DNA of 64,000 bases from Styela clava (taxonomy: Eukaryota > Chordata > Ascidiacea > Stolidobranchia > Styelidae). Positions within the stretch are counted from its first letter, which is position 1; the number at the start of each line of letters is the position of its first letter. Below are positions 1 to 11,959 of this stretch, in pieces. Location: assembly GCF_964204865.1 (NCBI RefSeq), contig NC_135252.1, positions 4,464,001 through 4,528,000 on the forward strand, written 5' to 3'. The notes below the pieces were generated by a model. The model was not told the origin of the DNA and ran no database searches. It was given only the letters and a program-made list of their open reading frames with translations. A program made the translations under genes and the position numbers.

Positions 1-1463
1 TTGCCAACTGTTGACCGGTGTCTAATCCATCACCAACGGAAGAAGCTGACACAACATTCAATACATTTTTCTCCTCATGATGTATAAACGTGTTATAATT
101 AATCGTAATTTGTTGAGAAGTTTGGCCCTGAAATTCATGTGGATTAATATATGAGTGGTAGTTATGAGTGAAAATGCACGAAGAATTTAGGATATATAAA
201 ATACAAAATTTCTGATATTCGATATGACTATTTCAACAATCCAGATTAGCACTATTCAGATCCAGCACTATTCTTTTATCCTTCTCCAGACAGTTGGGAA
301 GCAATTACTCACCAGTGGGGAAACTCTGGAATAAACAGAGTGATGTGGGGAAATAGAACATGCGATCAGCAGCGGGGCATAACAGAATATTACTAACTTA
401 TATTTTGCTAAAATATTTTCTACTTCTGGTATCAATTCTTCAGTTTTGTAAGATTTTGTAGTTGGAATATTGATATACTGTAGCCATAGAGCAGATATCC
501 TTGATAGTTCCTTTCGATTTTCCAGTGATTTTTATTATCTTTCATTCAATCTAACCTGTGTTGAGTGTGATGACAAATGTTTATTCCTTTCAACAACACC
601 CTTACTCCAAAAATCAATTATCACACTGACAAGTTCAATTTTTGTGCATTTTGGATTAATTCCGCCAACATTCTTCGAATGCAAATATTGAAATAAAATT
701 TCATGTTTCAGCTTCTTACGATTTAGCAATTCTTCAACAGTTTTGGAATATGTCAAAATCGCAACAATGGCTTCTGAAAGATAAAATTGTAAATAAGATA
801 TTGTAATCCATTAACTTATTCATAAATGGACAGAATCTTTCCAGTTTGGTATAGCATAACAAGCTCAAAACATCATGGGGTTGGAACATGGAATTTTTAA
901 CCCACAAAGAAAGCATATACCGTATATTTAATATGTATAGAGACATCTCGAGAGTAACAGTGACATATTTAAATTTTCAAAGATGACAGAATACACATTA
1001 ACTGCTGAATTTGGAAACACACAAAGTTATTTTTGATTATTATGTGAAAAAACCCATATAAATAACTTAGTCTTTTTTGGCATGATTTGACGTAATAATC
1101 TGTGGATAATGTGCTTTGGTGAGATTATTTTGAATGTATTGCTATAATGATTTCAGAATATCTATGCCAATGCAAACCAGTGTACTTTCCTGTTTGGCAA
1201 GCTGTTAGTGTTTAGTTTTGAACTCAGTAATGGTTTCATGCAACTGCATTATTATTAGCAGAATTGGATTCCGATTACAAAATAATGACTGAATCGAAAC
1301 AATCACAACTCGAAAAAGTTGAAACAAATGTAAAATGAATACCTTCTGTGTTAGTAGACGCAATAAGCTTGTTGGTGACTGTATCACACAGACCAATCAA
1401 TTCATGTTGTGGAAGCATTCGTAATAATTCCACACATCCTTGTTTTTGCCTTCCTGTGATCAT
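1..1463 (-). CDS. C3orf38-like protein, 5' exons (partial)
   Basis: Exon 1 is 1343-1463 (ATG at 1461-1463) and exon 2 is 556-773. Splicing them gives an uninterrupted 113-codon start with junction residues T-E-E-A. The segment GCVELLRMLPQHELIGLCDT followed by VTNKL, and later LTYSKTVEELLNRKK, matches my memory of the amino terminus of vertebrate C3orf38, a conserved protein of poorly known function with a helical amino end and an NTF2-like carboxy end. A third exon, 1-127, has a good acceptor, is in the phase exon 2 requires (phase 0) and stays open to the window edge. It reads as a polar linker, as expected between the two domains. The rest of the gene lies left of the window. The orthology rests on the first two exons and exon 3 is less certain. 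The gene is divergent from the acetyltransferase gene at 2578. Confidence 0.7.
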
Positions 1464-2577
1464 TTTCTGTTCACAAATCCTTCAATATTTCATCATATAA
1501 ATACCCCTGTTTGAATTTAAAGCCGGACTGGAAATTAAAATGACCCACAAATAATAGAATCAAGCACTTGCAGACTTGGATAAGGCAATAATAAAGCGCG
1601 GCGGTGTGGCTCATCGTGTTAGAAATACGCTCGCCACCGCACCTCTGATTACTTTGCGTGGGTTCGCAGTTCGAATCCCATGCGGGATGGTTATGTGCGA
1701 GAGGATTGTTGGACTCCTCGCCGCCATAGGGTGGTTCACGTAACTTACCACTGGTCGGTTACGGCTTCCTACCATCATGTCCATGCTTCCGAAAACAAAT
1801 ACCTAACTAATTCCTTACCCGACATGCTGACATGGAATGGTAACGGGACGAGAGGCCGTGGTTCGCCATATGGTTAAGCCGGCTTATCGACTTTCCTTCT
1901 CCCCCGGGATAAATATGTAAATCCTTATCCCAATACTGTAATACCTGAATTAGTGAATACCGGTACCGGTAATGTACCGTAATAGAAATCTCATCTGAAC
2001 TACGGTAGGTATACCGGTACAACATATGCGTCATAAGCTATAACAGATATTTTTACTGTACTTATAGCTGCTAGAACTGATATAGACTATAAACAAATGT
2101 GCATTTAATACATGTGCATATATCAGTATCTATTGATACTTAAATTATGAAGAAATCAAATTTCACTTTTTCCAAGTTTAAAAATCAAGTATGTACCGGT
2201 AGTTACACGATTCCCGACGAGCAGAAAAATCTAATTCACACCACTGCTATAAAACTTTAATCTAGTTTTATCTAATAATTATTTGTTGTTTAAAATAACA
2301 CAAAATTCTATTTCATACGTATTTCAGTTGCAATGGCTCCAACTTTTTCAACTGATTTGTGACTGTATCACGAATATTTCTGGCAACCATTTGTACAAGT
2401 ATATTTTCAGGGGAAGTCCCGATTGTCACAAAGTAAACAAAAATGTCCTGACTAAGCTCGCAGTCACGCGCACATCATCGCTTACTGACATTTGCAGATT
2501 TGGGCTCGCATAGGTATTTCAGTGCCTTACGTACCGCATAAGAAAGAGATAACTACGGGAAAACATATGGAAATAAT
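1464..2577. other. Divergent intergenic region
   Basis: This 1.1-kb gap separates the C3orf38-like gene (-) from the GNAT gene (+), so it should hold both promoters. About a third is a tRNA-derived SINE (1596-1932). Next to it are four copies of the palindrome TACCGGTA (about 1958-2200). No coding sequence is recognisable. Confidence 0.6.
1596..1932 (+). mobile_element. tRNA-derived SINE, near full length
   Basis: The 5' part carries a box A-like segment (GGTGTGGCTCA) and a box B (GTTCGAATCC, 1670-1679), the internal RNA polymerase III promoter of a tRNA. A conserved non-tRNA body follows, ending in a TCTCCCCCGGGATAAATATG-type block and a short ATCC/TTATCC tail. It aligns by eye over its whole length with the copy at 58101-58440, with small indels. 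The body includes GGACGAGAGGCC and GTGGTTCGCCATATG, which recur in the other copies. Confidence 0.85.
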
Positions 2578-4243
2578 ATGGCATCCAAAACTGAACTGAC
2601 GTATCGATTGCTAACAGACGAAGACTTGGATAGAGTAATAAAATTCATACAAACACATTTCATTCCCTTCGAACCTTTGAGCGCTGCTGCAAATGTCAAA
2701 GCAGAAGAAGAAAAGGAATTTCCCCACATTTTAATCAAGGTTTGAATATCACTTTTTCAACAAAATTTTAATAGCCATTTACAGTTGAATTACTTTGAGT
2801 TAATAATAGCAATTTTGCAACCTCACATTTCTGTTCTGACATTTTTGTGTGCTCGAATAAATAGCCTCTTATTTTAACTATCTCAGGTATCGTTAACATA
2901 CCATCATTTGCAAATAGAACTGTTTTGTGTAGCTTGCTGCAGTGAGTCTAATAGGTAATTACCAACAGAAATTTCTGAAGACTTAATTTGAAGTGTTTTT
3001 GTATTTAGCAAAATTCAGGAAAAAAAATCTTGGACCTTTCAAGATAACACATGGATGGTTACGATACTTATTCACAGAAATTAATGTTTTGTAATAAAAA
3101 AAAGTCTCAGAATATGAACTCAACCAACTCTGTCTTACAAAAAAGCCGTGAAATTTGCAATCAGAATCCAAAAATCAGGATAGAACTTTTGACCATTAGA
3201 ATTATATTTTTAATGAACAAATTATGTATATCAACCCATGGTGAGCTTTAGTCATGGTGAGCTAATGGTGGTCTTGTATAATTTGTAAATTTTAGAAATT
3301 CATTGACCAGTTGACTCATCTTGTCACAGAATTCACTTTGGCAGGCTGCCAGCATTGGGGCGTTTGATAATTCTACTGGTGAACTATGTGCTGTTCGAGT
3401 CAATAGTCTTGGAAAGAACAATGATCGACTTGTGCCAGAAGACGAAAGCATGTCGACTGCTAAAATGCATAAAGTCCAACGTGTATGATTATTGATTGGT
3501 ATTGTCCAACTTTAAATTTGTCTGATTTGTTTATGTTAAGCCAAGCCTAGCAATGTTTTAATCATTGAACATTATTTTTTACCAAGTTGTTTTGGAGGTA
3601 TATGTATAAGTAAACATTATATTGATGGCAATATAGAATGATTTACTTTATAAACAGCTTATACCTTTGTGATATTTACATTGACTTTTATGTTTAGATT
3701 TTAAGAGCTATCAAAGGAGGCATGTTGAAAAATGTAGTCGGAACTGAAAATTACATGGAACATATATTCGTATCTGTCAACCAAGCCTATGCAAAAAGAG
3801 GAATAGCAACAGAATTGTACAGAAGGTAAGCAAGTTGTTTGGGAATGATCCTGCTAGTATCATTTTTGTGAAATTTAATTAATAAAATAACACTAATATA
3901 AACACTATCAGGTTGAACAATGATATTGTATAAAATACGGCTTCAAGTTGATTCAATCTACCGGAAGAGAATCAACATCTGGTATAACTAATTTTTCGAC
4001 ATTTATTCTCCTTTGCAATTTTCCTCAATTAGGTCTGAATTACTAGCTAATCAACATGGATGCAAGAAACTCATTGCAATTTGCTCAAACAGCTATACGA
4101 GACGTAGCACAGAAAAAATTGGGTACAAGTTAATCAATGAGATCAAGTATGATAATTATATTGATGAGGTAACTGGTGAGAAGCCTTTTGCCAACATGAA
4201 AACACCTCATTCGACAATATCTCTTGTTGTAAAAACACTGTAA
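2578..4243 (+). CDS. GNAT-family N-acetyltransferase A (arylalkylamine NAT-like)
   Basis: Four exons, 2578-2739, 3330-3482, 3698-3825 and 4033-4243, join in frame to give 217 residues. The start is chosen because it opens the conserved LTYRLLTDEDLDRVIKFI segment, typical of the first strand and helix of arylalkylamine/dopamine N-acetyltransferase-like proteins. The acetyl-CoA-binding loop is AKRGIATELYRR at the exon 3/4 junction, a variant of the Q/R-x-x-G-x-G/A motif that keeps R-G-I-A. The carboxy end (TRRSTEKIGYKLINEI) is the typical closing strand. Members transfer acetyl from acetyl-CoA to amine substrates, but the substrate cannot be read here. Exon lengths and phases match the paralogue at 11960-13179 (exon 2 is 153 nt and exon 4 is 211 nt in both). 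Exon 2 boundaries were set by alignment to that paralogue (LWQAASIGAFD versus LWQHASLGAFD). Confidence 0.85.
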
Positions 4244-5294
4244 TTAATGTAATATTAATGGTAGGCTATATATCAAATTAATTTAAACTAATAATTTTTA
4301 CTAGCAAAGCAACTGAAGCTGATTTGTGGTTGTGTGAACTCAACATGTTTAATCAATACATTTGAATCTGTAAGCAACATCAGAATAATAATACAACTTA
4401 TAATTAATACCAGGTCCGCTGTATGAACAATTGTAAAGCACTGTATCATAATATTTCAATGTATGCAGAGTAGTAAATCGAACTTCCTTGGTTTTGGTGA
4501 CCACATATTTACTTTCATACCACGTGCATATTTTCACTTTAATGTAGCAAAGTTTCACTTCTTCCATTTCATATTCACATTTTGATATTGTGCTTGCGAT
4601 ATTTTATTGCGTTTCTTCAGAATTACAAATTTATTTAACTACCTAATTTATTTACATGATTGCGATATCTATTGCACTGTATTCTTGATTCCCGTTTTCA
4701 TCATAATATTGCTTGATTTTTGCGATGATCTTCAGCTTTACCTATCATATTATAATTTAATCATTTATATATAGTATTTTAACACATTTAATAACAAATA
4801 AATAAACCTAATAATATTAAACTAAAATGCTAAGTGTCGGCACAAAATTAGTGTGATGGGGTTGAGGAACATTAGTGTTATAATCAATATATGTGTTGAA
4901 AATGCAGCTCTTACCGCACTTTTCACCATACTGCTTTCGTATATATATGTTCCGACAGGTTCGGCCCAATATTCTTGAGTAGGTGGGTGCATGATATTGG
5001 GATAGGATTTACATATATTTATCACGTTTTAAAGCTTTTTTATAGTAGATTTTGCGCGCTCTTTTGAATAGTTAGTTAACCCATGCAATTCCGCTGAGCA
5101 TATTCCCTAAATTTCAGTTCTATCGATCAATCCAACAATCATATATTTTTGCTCCTCTGCACCACACACGACAACACCTAACACAAAAAATTCAAACAAG
5201 TGAACAAGGGGCAGAAAAAACAAGGAAGGATGAGCATAACCTAAAATAAGGTTGAAAACGTACATGGATACGCGCTTACCCACCTGGAAGAAAA

Positions 5295-5512
5295 ACAACA
5301 ACAAATGGAGTGGAACATATTTGTATTTGGATTAACAGGGCAGCGGAATAGTGGCCCTTTAAGGCACCCGATTGACGGGAAAATTCACACTACCACATTA
5401 AATTTAAACATATAAAAACAACAACAAAAGGAGTGAAACATATTGGTATCAAGATTAACAGGGGCAGCGGAATAGTGGCCATTTGGGGCACCTTGCTTTT
5501 ACTGGCCCGATT
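5295..5512 (+). repeat. Direct repeat of about 80 bp, two copies
   Basis: The segments about 5295-5371 and 5417-5512 share the order AACAACAAA, GGAGTG, ACATAT, GATTAACAGGG, CAGCGGAATAGTGGCC, GGCACC and CCGATTG. They differ by substitutions and a short insertion in the second copy. The origin is unknown. Confidence 0.7.
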
Positions 5513-6212
5513 GGAAGGAGGATTCTCAATATGACGATAAATGCATTCATTTTATTAACTACGTAAGCACGCCCCGGATGCTGGTATGAAATACTATACA
5601 ACATCGCCCCTCGCAAATAACGCTACTTAAATTCCCCAGCTTGCATCGAATTCATTGCATACCGTGGCTGGGCTAGCTACAAAATCCAGCGGCGATCTAA
5701 CCGTATCTGTGTCTGGTGCATGAAGAACCTCTTGTACTTGTAGATAAATGAACAAGATAAGTAATTGCTATAAAAATGACAACGCACATGCAAATAATTG
5801 CGCGAGTATCGTATTTCCCAAATAGATGCATTTAGCGCAATGAACATCGAAGAATGGGTCAATGCAATACGATTTTAACAGGAAAACTAGAGAGTAACGC
5901 TCAAATATATGTACACGAAAGTGTTTCAGGGGTTTCAGCATAGTATAAAATTTTACAAAATAAAACAGCAAAAAAGTGAGTTGAATAATAATAACTATGG
6001 GGCTTAGAGAATAAGTGAAATTAATTCAACCTAGCTTCAATAATTTTTGAGCGAAAATTTTGAATTTAATGTTTGCGAGAGAATCGAGTTGTTCTCAATG
6101 CGACGACACCACCAATTTAGCAAAACGTTGCTGCGTTAGTTCGAAGATGTGGAGTGGAGGTGATTACATGACTATGGGGAAATTTCCACCAGTTCGTTTG
6201 CAGTGAGAGGCG

Positions 6213-6254
6213 GACAACTCGCCTACATGGACAACTCGCCTACATGGACAACTC
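6213..6254 (+). repeat. 18-bp tandem repeat, about 2.5 units
   Basis: The unit GACAACTCGCCTACATG repeats with perfect identity (GGACAACTCGCC three times, the last diverging into CTTGACAC). It is a short minisatellite with no visible gene association. Confidence 0.8.
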
Positions 6255-6725
6255 GCTTGACACAACCTCCTACCGAGAGGGTGATTCAATGGATGTCTCC
6301 GAGCATATATTTTCGTAACAATGACCAATCAGCAACGAGTCAACGATGACGTTGTGTAGTCGCCCAGATATTTTTTTTTTTTTCAGGCAGATATGCAAGT
6401 ATGATTGTAAAAATTCAGACATTGGCTCGTTATCGCGGTTTTGCGTGTTATTTACGTGTCAGTTTTCAGCGTGTTTACAAAAATTAGATGTAAATCAAAT
6501 AACTTAATTGTCATTCTGTCCTCCGAGGAGCTTTAGATTAGTTGCAAAAATCGAAAATTAGTCCCGAAACAGCTGCGATGCACCAGGCTAGCGTTTCTCA
6601 AACTGTGTTTCGCAGAACACTGCTGTTGCACATTCGCAGAAAGAGCTCCTCCTATATATATCATTTCAACATTTCTATTACGATACACATTATTGGGTGA
6701 AGGTACAACAATATGCTAAGGACGA

Positions 6726-6949
6726 ACCCAACCAGAGTCAAGTTTCATTGTCTTGGCGGCCAAAAGTACCGCACTAAGTCACCAGCATGGAAAGTTGTAG
6801 GACACACATTAGCATCAAAATTCTTTTTATATCTAACAGTGGTTTTCTGCAATTGTCGACGAGCCAACTAAAATGACTCTTCAGTTAGGCTACATCAGAA
6901 AACCATAGTACTAAATCATGATACCATTTGGGCATAAATTTGCTAGGAG
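6726..6949 (+). mobile_element. Unclassified ~220-bp mobile repeat, copy 1
   Basis: This block runs from ACCCAACCAGAGTCAAG to TTTGCTAGGAG. It is almost identical to 7888-8106, with one small indel region (TTCAGTTAGGCTACATC versus TTCTATTACATC). The flanks of the two copies differ, which marks its limits. No coding potential or clear terminal repeats are seen. Confidence 0.7.
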
Positions 6950-7034
6950 GTTTGTCGAACATTAAATCTATGAGTAGAGCGATTTCTCTTCCTAGCATCA
7001 ATTTGTTTGGAGTAAAATTATTAGATACATCTAG

Positions 7035-7180
7035 AACAGTGGTTCCCAAACTGTTTAGAGCTGGGACCCACTATTTATTACCACAGCTTATTGCGACCCA
7101 TTTAACTTTTTATGACATAACACAGAACACAGCAATGGCTAATCATCGCAAAACTACCGTGTTACCTCGAAAATAAGACC
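7035..7180 (+). mobile_element. Degenerate hAT-like terminal fragment
   Basis: The sequence contains CAGTGGTTCCCAAACTG followed by GGGACCCAC and TGCGACCCA. This is a common terminal pattern of old non-autonomous hAT elements in animal genomes. The other terminus was not identified. A similar start (GCGTTTCTCAAACTGTG) lies near 6591. Confidence 0.4.
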
Positions 7181-7821
7181 TGGCCTGGAAATAATAAATA
7201 ATTTGTATTTCAAAATTGATTTAAATAAACCCTACCCTTATAAGAAATTTAAAATGTGTGGGTGAGGGAAGGTTCAATGACCTGAGGTAAGGTGAAGATC
7301 ACACCACTATTCAAGATTGTGTGATCCACAATCACAATTATGATATTTGTCACTTGATTTTTGTAAAGGAAATACAAATAAAAAAACAATGGATGTCTGT
7401 ATTTATCTAATGTTTATTAAAAAATCTCGTGATTTTCTACAATGTAATTTTATTTTTGATAAATGAACACAAAAGACCTCTTCCAAAAAAAAGGTGTTAT
7501 TCTTCAGAAGAAAATAAATCTAAATCCTGTCTAAATTTCGGGAAAAAGCCGTTAGAAGTGCTGTACAGTGTACAAAACTGCTATGCATAAAAAGCCACAT
7601 GGTCATTCTTTGTGTAGCAAATTTTTGTTTCTTTGAGAAGATCGTAAAAAGGAAACTTTCACAGATTAGAATAAATTAAATTTCATTTTTTTTAAGATTT
7701 ACGTATTCGAGTTGCCACCGATCCTATTTAATAACCAGTATAATTAATAATGATTTTATGATAAACGTACAAGACAGTCGTCACGCTTGGCGGATCAAAG
7801 CACATAAAAATTAAAATATAG

Positions 7822-8307
7822 CGAAGTTTTGAATGAAATATCAGATCTCATAGGGTTCATAGAAAATCAGTAATAAATAAAAGTAGGACCCAACCAGAGT
7901 CAAGTTTCATTGTCTTGGCGGCCAAAAGTACCGCACTAAGTCACCAGCATGGAAAGTTGTAGGACACACATTAGCATCAAAATTCTTTTTATATCTAACA
8001 GCGGTTTTCTGCAATTGTCGAAGAGCCAACTAAGATGACTCTTCTATTACATCAGAAAACCATAGTACTAAATCATGATACCATTTGGGCATAAATTTGC
8101 TAGGAGCCTACTAGCGAAAAATACAATCTTTACACACTGAAATTTTTTAAAGCAATTGGTCCATTAGTGAAGTTTTGAATAAAATATCAGATTTCATAGG
8201 GTTCATAGAAAAATCAGTAATAAATAAAAGTAGGACTAACAGACTACTAGCGAAAAATACAATCTTTAAACACTGAAATTTTTTAAAGCAATTAGACCAT
8301 TAGTGAA
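7822..8307 (+). repeat. Duplicated A-rich unit, one copy interrupted
   Basis: Two copies of a unit occur: GAAGTTTTGAATRAAATATC through AATAAATAAAAGTAGGAC (7822-7889 and 8168-8236), then CTACTAGCGAAAAATACAAT through CCATTAGTGAA (8107-8172 and 8240-8307). In the first copy the two halves are separated by the 219-bp repeat 7888-8106. In the second they are separated by only a few bases. The second copy therefore resembles the empty site. Confidence 0.7.
7888..8106 (+). mobile_element. Unclassified ~220-bp mobile repeat, copy 2
   Basis: This copy is nearly identical to 6726-6949 and sits inside the first unit of a duplicated A-rich sequence. The second unit of that sequence lacks it, so insertion rather than simple duplication is the better explanation. 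Confidence 0.7.
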
Positions 8308-8639
8308 TGAGAAAAGCATTTTTTTCATAACAACAAGAAGAAAAATACCATCTAATGCAACAACAACATAATAGGAAAAACGATACATATGTCCATTTCG
8401 TGCCCAACAACATATTAGCTAAACGATCTTTAGATGTAGCATACATCTCGTGCCCATCAAATAAATCCGTGTCACAAATTACAAAACGGATATGTAATTG
8501 TAGTGCATTCGAGAGAGGCGATAGTGTAGTCGCATATAAGCGTAACCAAAGTGACTTTAATATAGTCAGTTTGAGCCAATGAGCATGCTTTGAGCGTAAC
8601 GAGAGAACAGCGTAACATAAAAACAAACGAACAAAAGCG

Positions 8640-9091
8640 GGGTCTCGTGTAGTTTCGTACCTAAGGTACTTCTAGTAGGCGTAGCATAACAATTTTTTGA
8701 CATGCCAATCCTAACCCTCACCTGTCTACGCCATCCAAAAATTACGTCACTACGACGTCACAATCACGTCATAGAGCTCGCCAAATTCTCGTACGATCGC
8801 CCGAAATGGCATCGGCGCCGACGATAAAGAACTGACTAACGTCAGCGATCTCTCTCCTATCGGGATCGTTGCGACGAGAAAACGAGAGAAATGGCTGTTC
8901 GATTTCGGGTTCTCGTCTGCGCGTCTTGGATGACAGTTCGCATAGTTTGAAGGGCTCTATTACGTCACTCTGATGTCGTAGTGACGTAATTTTTGGATGG
9001 TGTGGTCAGGTGGGGGTTAGGATTGACACGTGGAAAAATTGTTATGCTACGCCCACTAGAACTATGTTAGATACGAAACTACATGAGACCC
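8640..9091. mobile_element. Foldback MITE with long terminal inverted repeats, copy 1
   Basis: The ends are mutual reverse complements. The left end GGGTCTCGTGTAGTTTCGTA matches the complement of the right end (GGGTCTCATGTAGTTTCGTA). The pairing continues inward through TAGGCGTAGCATAACAATTTTT, the CTAACCCTCACCTG block and CCATCCAAAAATTACGTCAC to about 120 bp per arm. The centre contains TCTCTCCTATCGGGATCGTT. There is no ORF, so it is non-autonomous. The same family is at 38343-38817 and, as a half copy, at 27335-27560. Confidence 0.9.
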
Positions 9092-9217
9092 AAAAAGCGT
9101 AAGCTAACTAGATTTTAACTAGTACAGTGATGTAAATCATCTCCACTCTACAGCTTCGAAGTTCGAACTAGTCAGCATTTGCAATTACTGAATTAGGATC
9201 GTGCGCTAAAAAGCACC

Positions 9218-11600
9218 ATGTCAGATGAGGTGCTATCCGTCACCGTTACAGCTCCCACTAACATCGCAATTGTGAAATATTGGGGAAAACGTTGTACGAA
9301 ATTCAACTTGCCAATCAACTCTTCCTTGAGTGCTACTTTGAGTCAAGTAGGTATAAAAGTTCCTGATTTTTAAATTGTGAATGCCATGTACCAGCAAAAT
9401 GGCATATCATATGATATATCTTACTTTGTTTTCTATTTGTATCCAATGTCTAACTATTGTGGTCTGTCCGTTGCCACGAAAAATCAATCAAACATGATTG
9501 ATCGTAATAATTTCATCACATCAATATAGCGCAAGATACCACAGCGACCACACTTTTATTTCAGTATTTTGGGAAGTGATTATTTTTAACATTCATGCCC
9601 GAAGGATTCATCAGTTGTCCGAATTGTACTAACGCTGGTTGAACTGAAAACCCTCTCAGATAGCTGGATAGTTCAAAAATTTTCTCTCTCAGTGGCACAC
9701 CTCATTGTTCATAATACAAGTGAGTAAAAAGACCTCAGACCCACATAGGGTTATTGGAAGTTTGCTCCTATAAGACAGTAAGAGATGGTGTAAATCTTCG
9801 CTGAGTGAGTAAGCTAACGGCTTAGCATTAGTATACTCGGAATACATATGGCTTTTTATTATGTTTAGGACCAATTAAAAACTACAACAAGAATTGAAAC
9901 ATCACCTACTTTTGAAGAGGATGAGGTTTGGCTACATGGAAAGGAGCAAGATATTCAAAAAAATCAAAGACTCCTCAACTGCTTCAACAATGTGAGCGTA
10001 TAATAAATTTGTAAGACGACGCTGAGTAGAAGCATGTTTTCATAATTTTTTTATGGTTCATGTCTATACTATCTTAACTAATGATATCTGCTGAGTAACA
10101 GATGCAAATTGAGCCCACTGATCTGGAATATATACTGATTTGACAACTTTGTACATTCAAATGACCAACAATATATTTCAACCAGTTTCAAACAACTACT
10201 TTATGTGCAATGTTCAATTCTCAAGGCAGGAAATAAAGAGTGCTCAGTGAGCTGGGGTCAGTTTCATAGCAATTGCTCAATCCCATATCCGTATTTTTTC
10301 TTCATCGCACTCTTGTCAAAAATTGAAGGCTTTTGCTATGCATATTAAAAATATAACCTACCATTTGTGGTGACTTTAGATTCGTAGACTTGCCAGAAAA
10401 CAAGCAATATCTGGAGGTGAAGGATCAGCAGACCAGATTAAATTTTACAGTCAAAAGGTTCAAGTTCATACCGAAAACAATTTTCCTACAGCTGCTGGCT
10501 TAGCATCTTCTGCTTCAGGCTATGCAGCGCTTGTATTCGGACTTGGGACGTTGTTTAAAGTTCAGGGAGATTTGACATCAATTGCTCGTCAAGGTTCTGG
10601 AAGTGCTTGCAGGTTAATTGTTTTAGAATTAATTTTTCGACTTTTGCTTTAAATTAAAATTGCAACAATTTGGATTTATGAAATGAAGTTCTTGCATATT
10701 AAAATAAATGTAGGAGGTATGTTGGAACATAGAACTCAACGATTTTTTCCCAGAAACCAAAAAGGCTCGAATCATCAGCGATCATTAGTAATTATATATA
10801 TATTACTATCAATATTAGAAATATATACGGATCAATTTTATTGATTTCTAGAGATCTTTTTTTTGTAATATTAATGAAGTCTCAATGGGAACATAGATTA
10901 TTATTGTATCTTGTTTAGGAGCTTACATGGTGGATTTGTTGAATGGCAGATGGGGGAACAGTCGGATGGTGAAGACTCTATCGGTGTGCAGATAGCACCA
11001 GAATCTCACTGGCCTGAACTACGGATCATTGTACTAGTTGTAAATGATGCAAGGAAAAAAGTTGGCAGCACTGAAGGAATGCAATCCAGCGTTCAGACTT
11101 CTACTTTACTTCAATATAGATCAGAAAAAATTGTAGATGAGCGAATAAAACAAGCGAAGAGAGCAATTATTGACAAAGATTTTTCTCTGCTTGCAGAAAT
11201 AATCATGAAAGAGAGCAATCAACTTCATGCTGTCTGTCTGGACTCCTTTCCCCCTCTGCATTATTTGTCGAACGAATCCCACACAATAATGGATTTAGTG
11301 CATGCGTATAACAAAGCCACTGGTTGCACAAGGCTAGCATATACGTTTGATGCAGGTCCCAATGCTTGCTTATTTACAATGTCTACTTTTGTTAATGAGG
11401 TTGCATGGTTAATTGAACATTATTTTCCAGTGGAAAATGGAAATAAGATTTTCAGAGGGTTGGAAGTTGATCCTGTATCACCAGGAGATGAAGTTCTCAA
11501 TAAACTGGACATGGAGATTAATCCCAATGTGATAAAGTATGCTATTCATACTAGATTAGGACATCCTCCAAAAATTGAGTCGGCAGTTAATGTGTCTTAG
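9218..11600 (+). CDS. MVD: Diphosphomevalonate decarboxylase
   Basis: Four exons, 9218-9346, 9869-9991, 10380-10612 and 10919-11600, encode 388 residues (human MVD is 400). The enzyme uses ATP to decarboxylate mevalonate 5-diphosphate to isopentenyl diphosphate, the last step of the mevalonate pathway. The start [20 protein letters not shown] continues into the family hallmark YWGKR. The GHMP-kinase phosphate loop is [18 protein letters not shown] (about 118-135), followed by [16 protein letters not shown]. The catalytic aspartate lies in [11 protein letters not shown] (about residue 306, equivalent to human D305). All expected blocks are present and no break is seen. GNAT-B starts 359 bp downstream on the same strand and no AATAAA is visible in between. 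Confidence 0.96.
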
Positions 11601-11959
11601 CAGTGACTAATGAAATATGCTCGTCAAATACACCACTGATGATAGAATGTGATAATCCATGTTGGTGCATGGATGAAACCACTTTTTCACATATAGAGTA
11701 TAAAGTTTTTTTTGTTTCCAGGAGATTTGACTGATACATATTGATGTCTTCTCATCACTAAATTGTTAACCAGTGTCTGACATACTTTGAATTTGTAGTA
11801 CATCACAAAATAAGCATGCAAGAACATAGTTTTTCTTTTTGCACTGTATTTTCAACACCTCTGAAATTGCATTCAGAGAAAACAAAATCCGTTCATATCA
11901 GCTTATGAAGTTAAAATATCTTTACCAGGAGACAACCTACCATTATATAATTTTGAAAT
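11601..11959 (+). promoter_or_regulatory. Short MVD/GNAT-B gap with acceptor-like site
   Basis: This 359-bp same-strand gap has no AATAAA. A pyrimidine-rich run (about 11830-11875) ends in GCATTCAG, with the AG at 11875-11876, 83 bp before the GNAT-B start codon. It resembles a 3' splice acceptor with no upstream donor exon of its own gene. It could be a spliced-leader trans-splice site or an ordinary 5'-UTR intron acceptor. Confidence 0.35.

Larger units (their letters stand above)
4244..9217. other. Long repeat-rich intergenic region
   Basis: About 5 kb between GNAT-A and MVD holds no exon I can support. It contains direct repeats (5295-5512), a short tandem repeat (6213-6254), a mobile repeat in two near-identical copies (6726-6949 and 7888-8106), degenerate hAT-like ends near 6590 and 7035, a duplicated A-rich unit (7822-8307) and a foldback MITE (8640-9091). 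The stretch 4244-5294 shows nothing distinctive. Confidence 0.6.

Noticed and set aside
240-480. Additional C3orf38-like exon between exon 2 and the left edge
   Set aside because: Open stretches exist but splice sites and similarity are weak, whereas exon 2 joins directly in phase to 1-127.
6213-6254. CRISPR-like array
   Set aside because: Units are contiguous without unique spacers, and this is an animal genome. It is a minisatellite.
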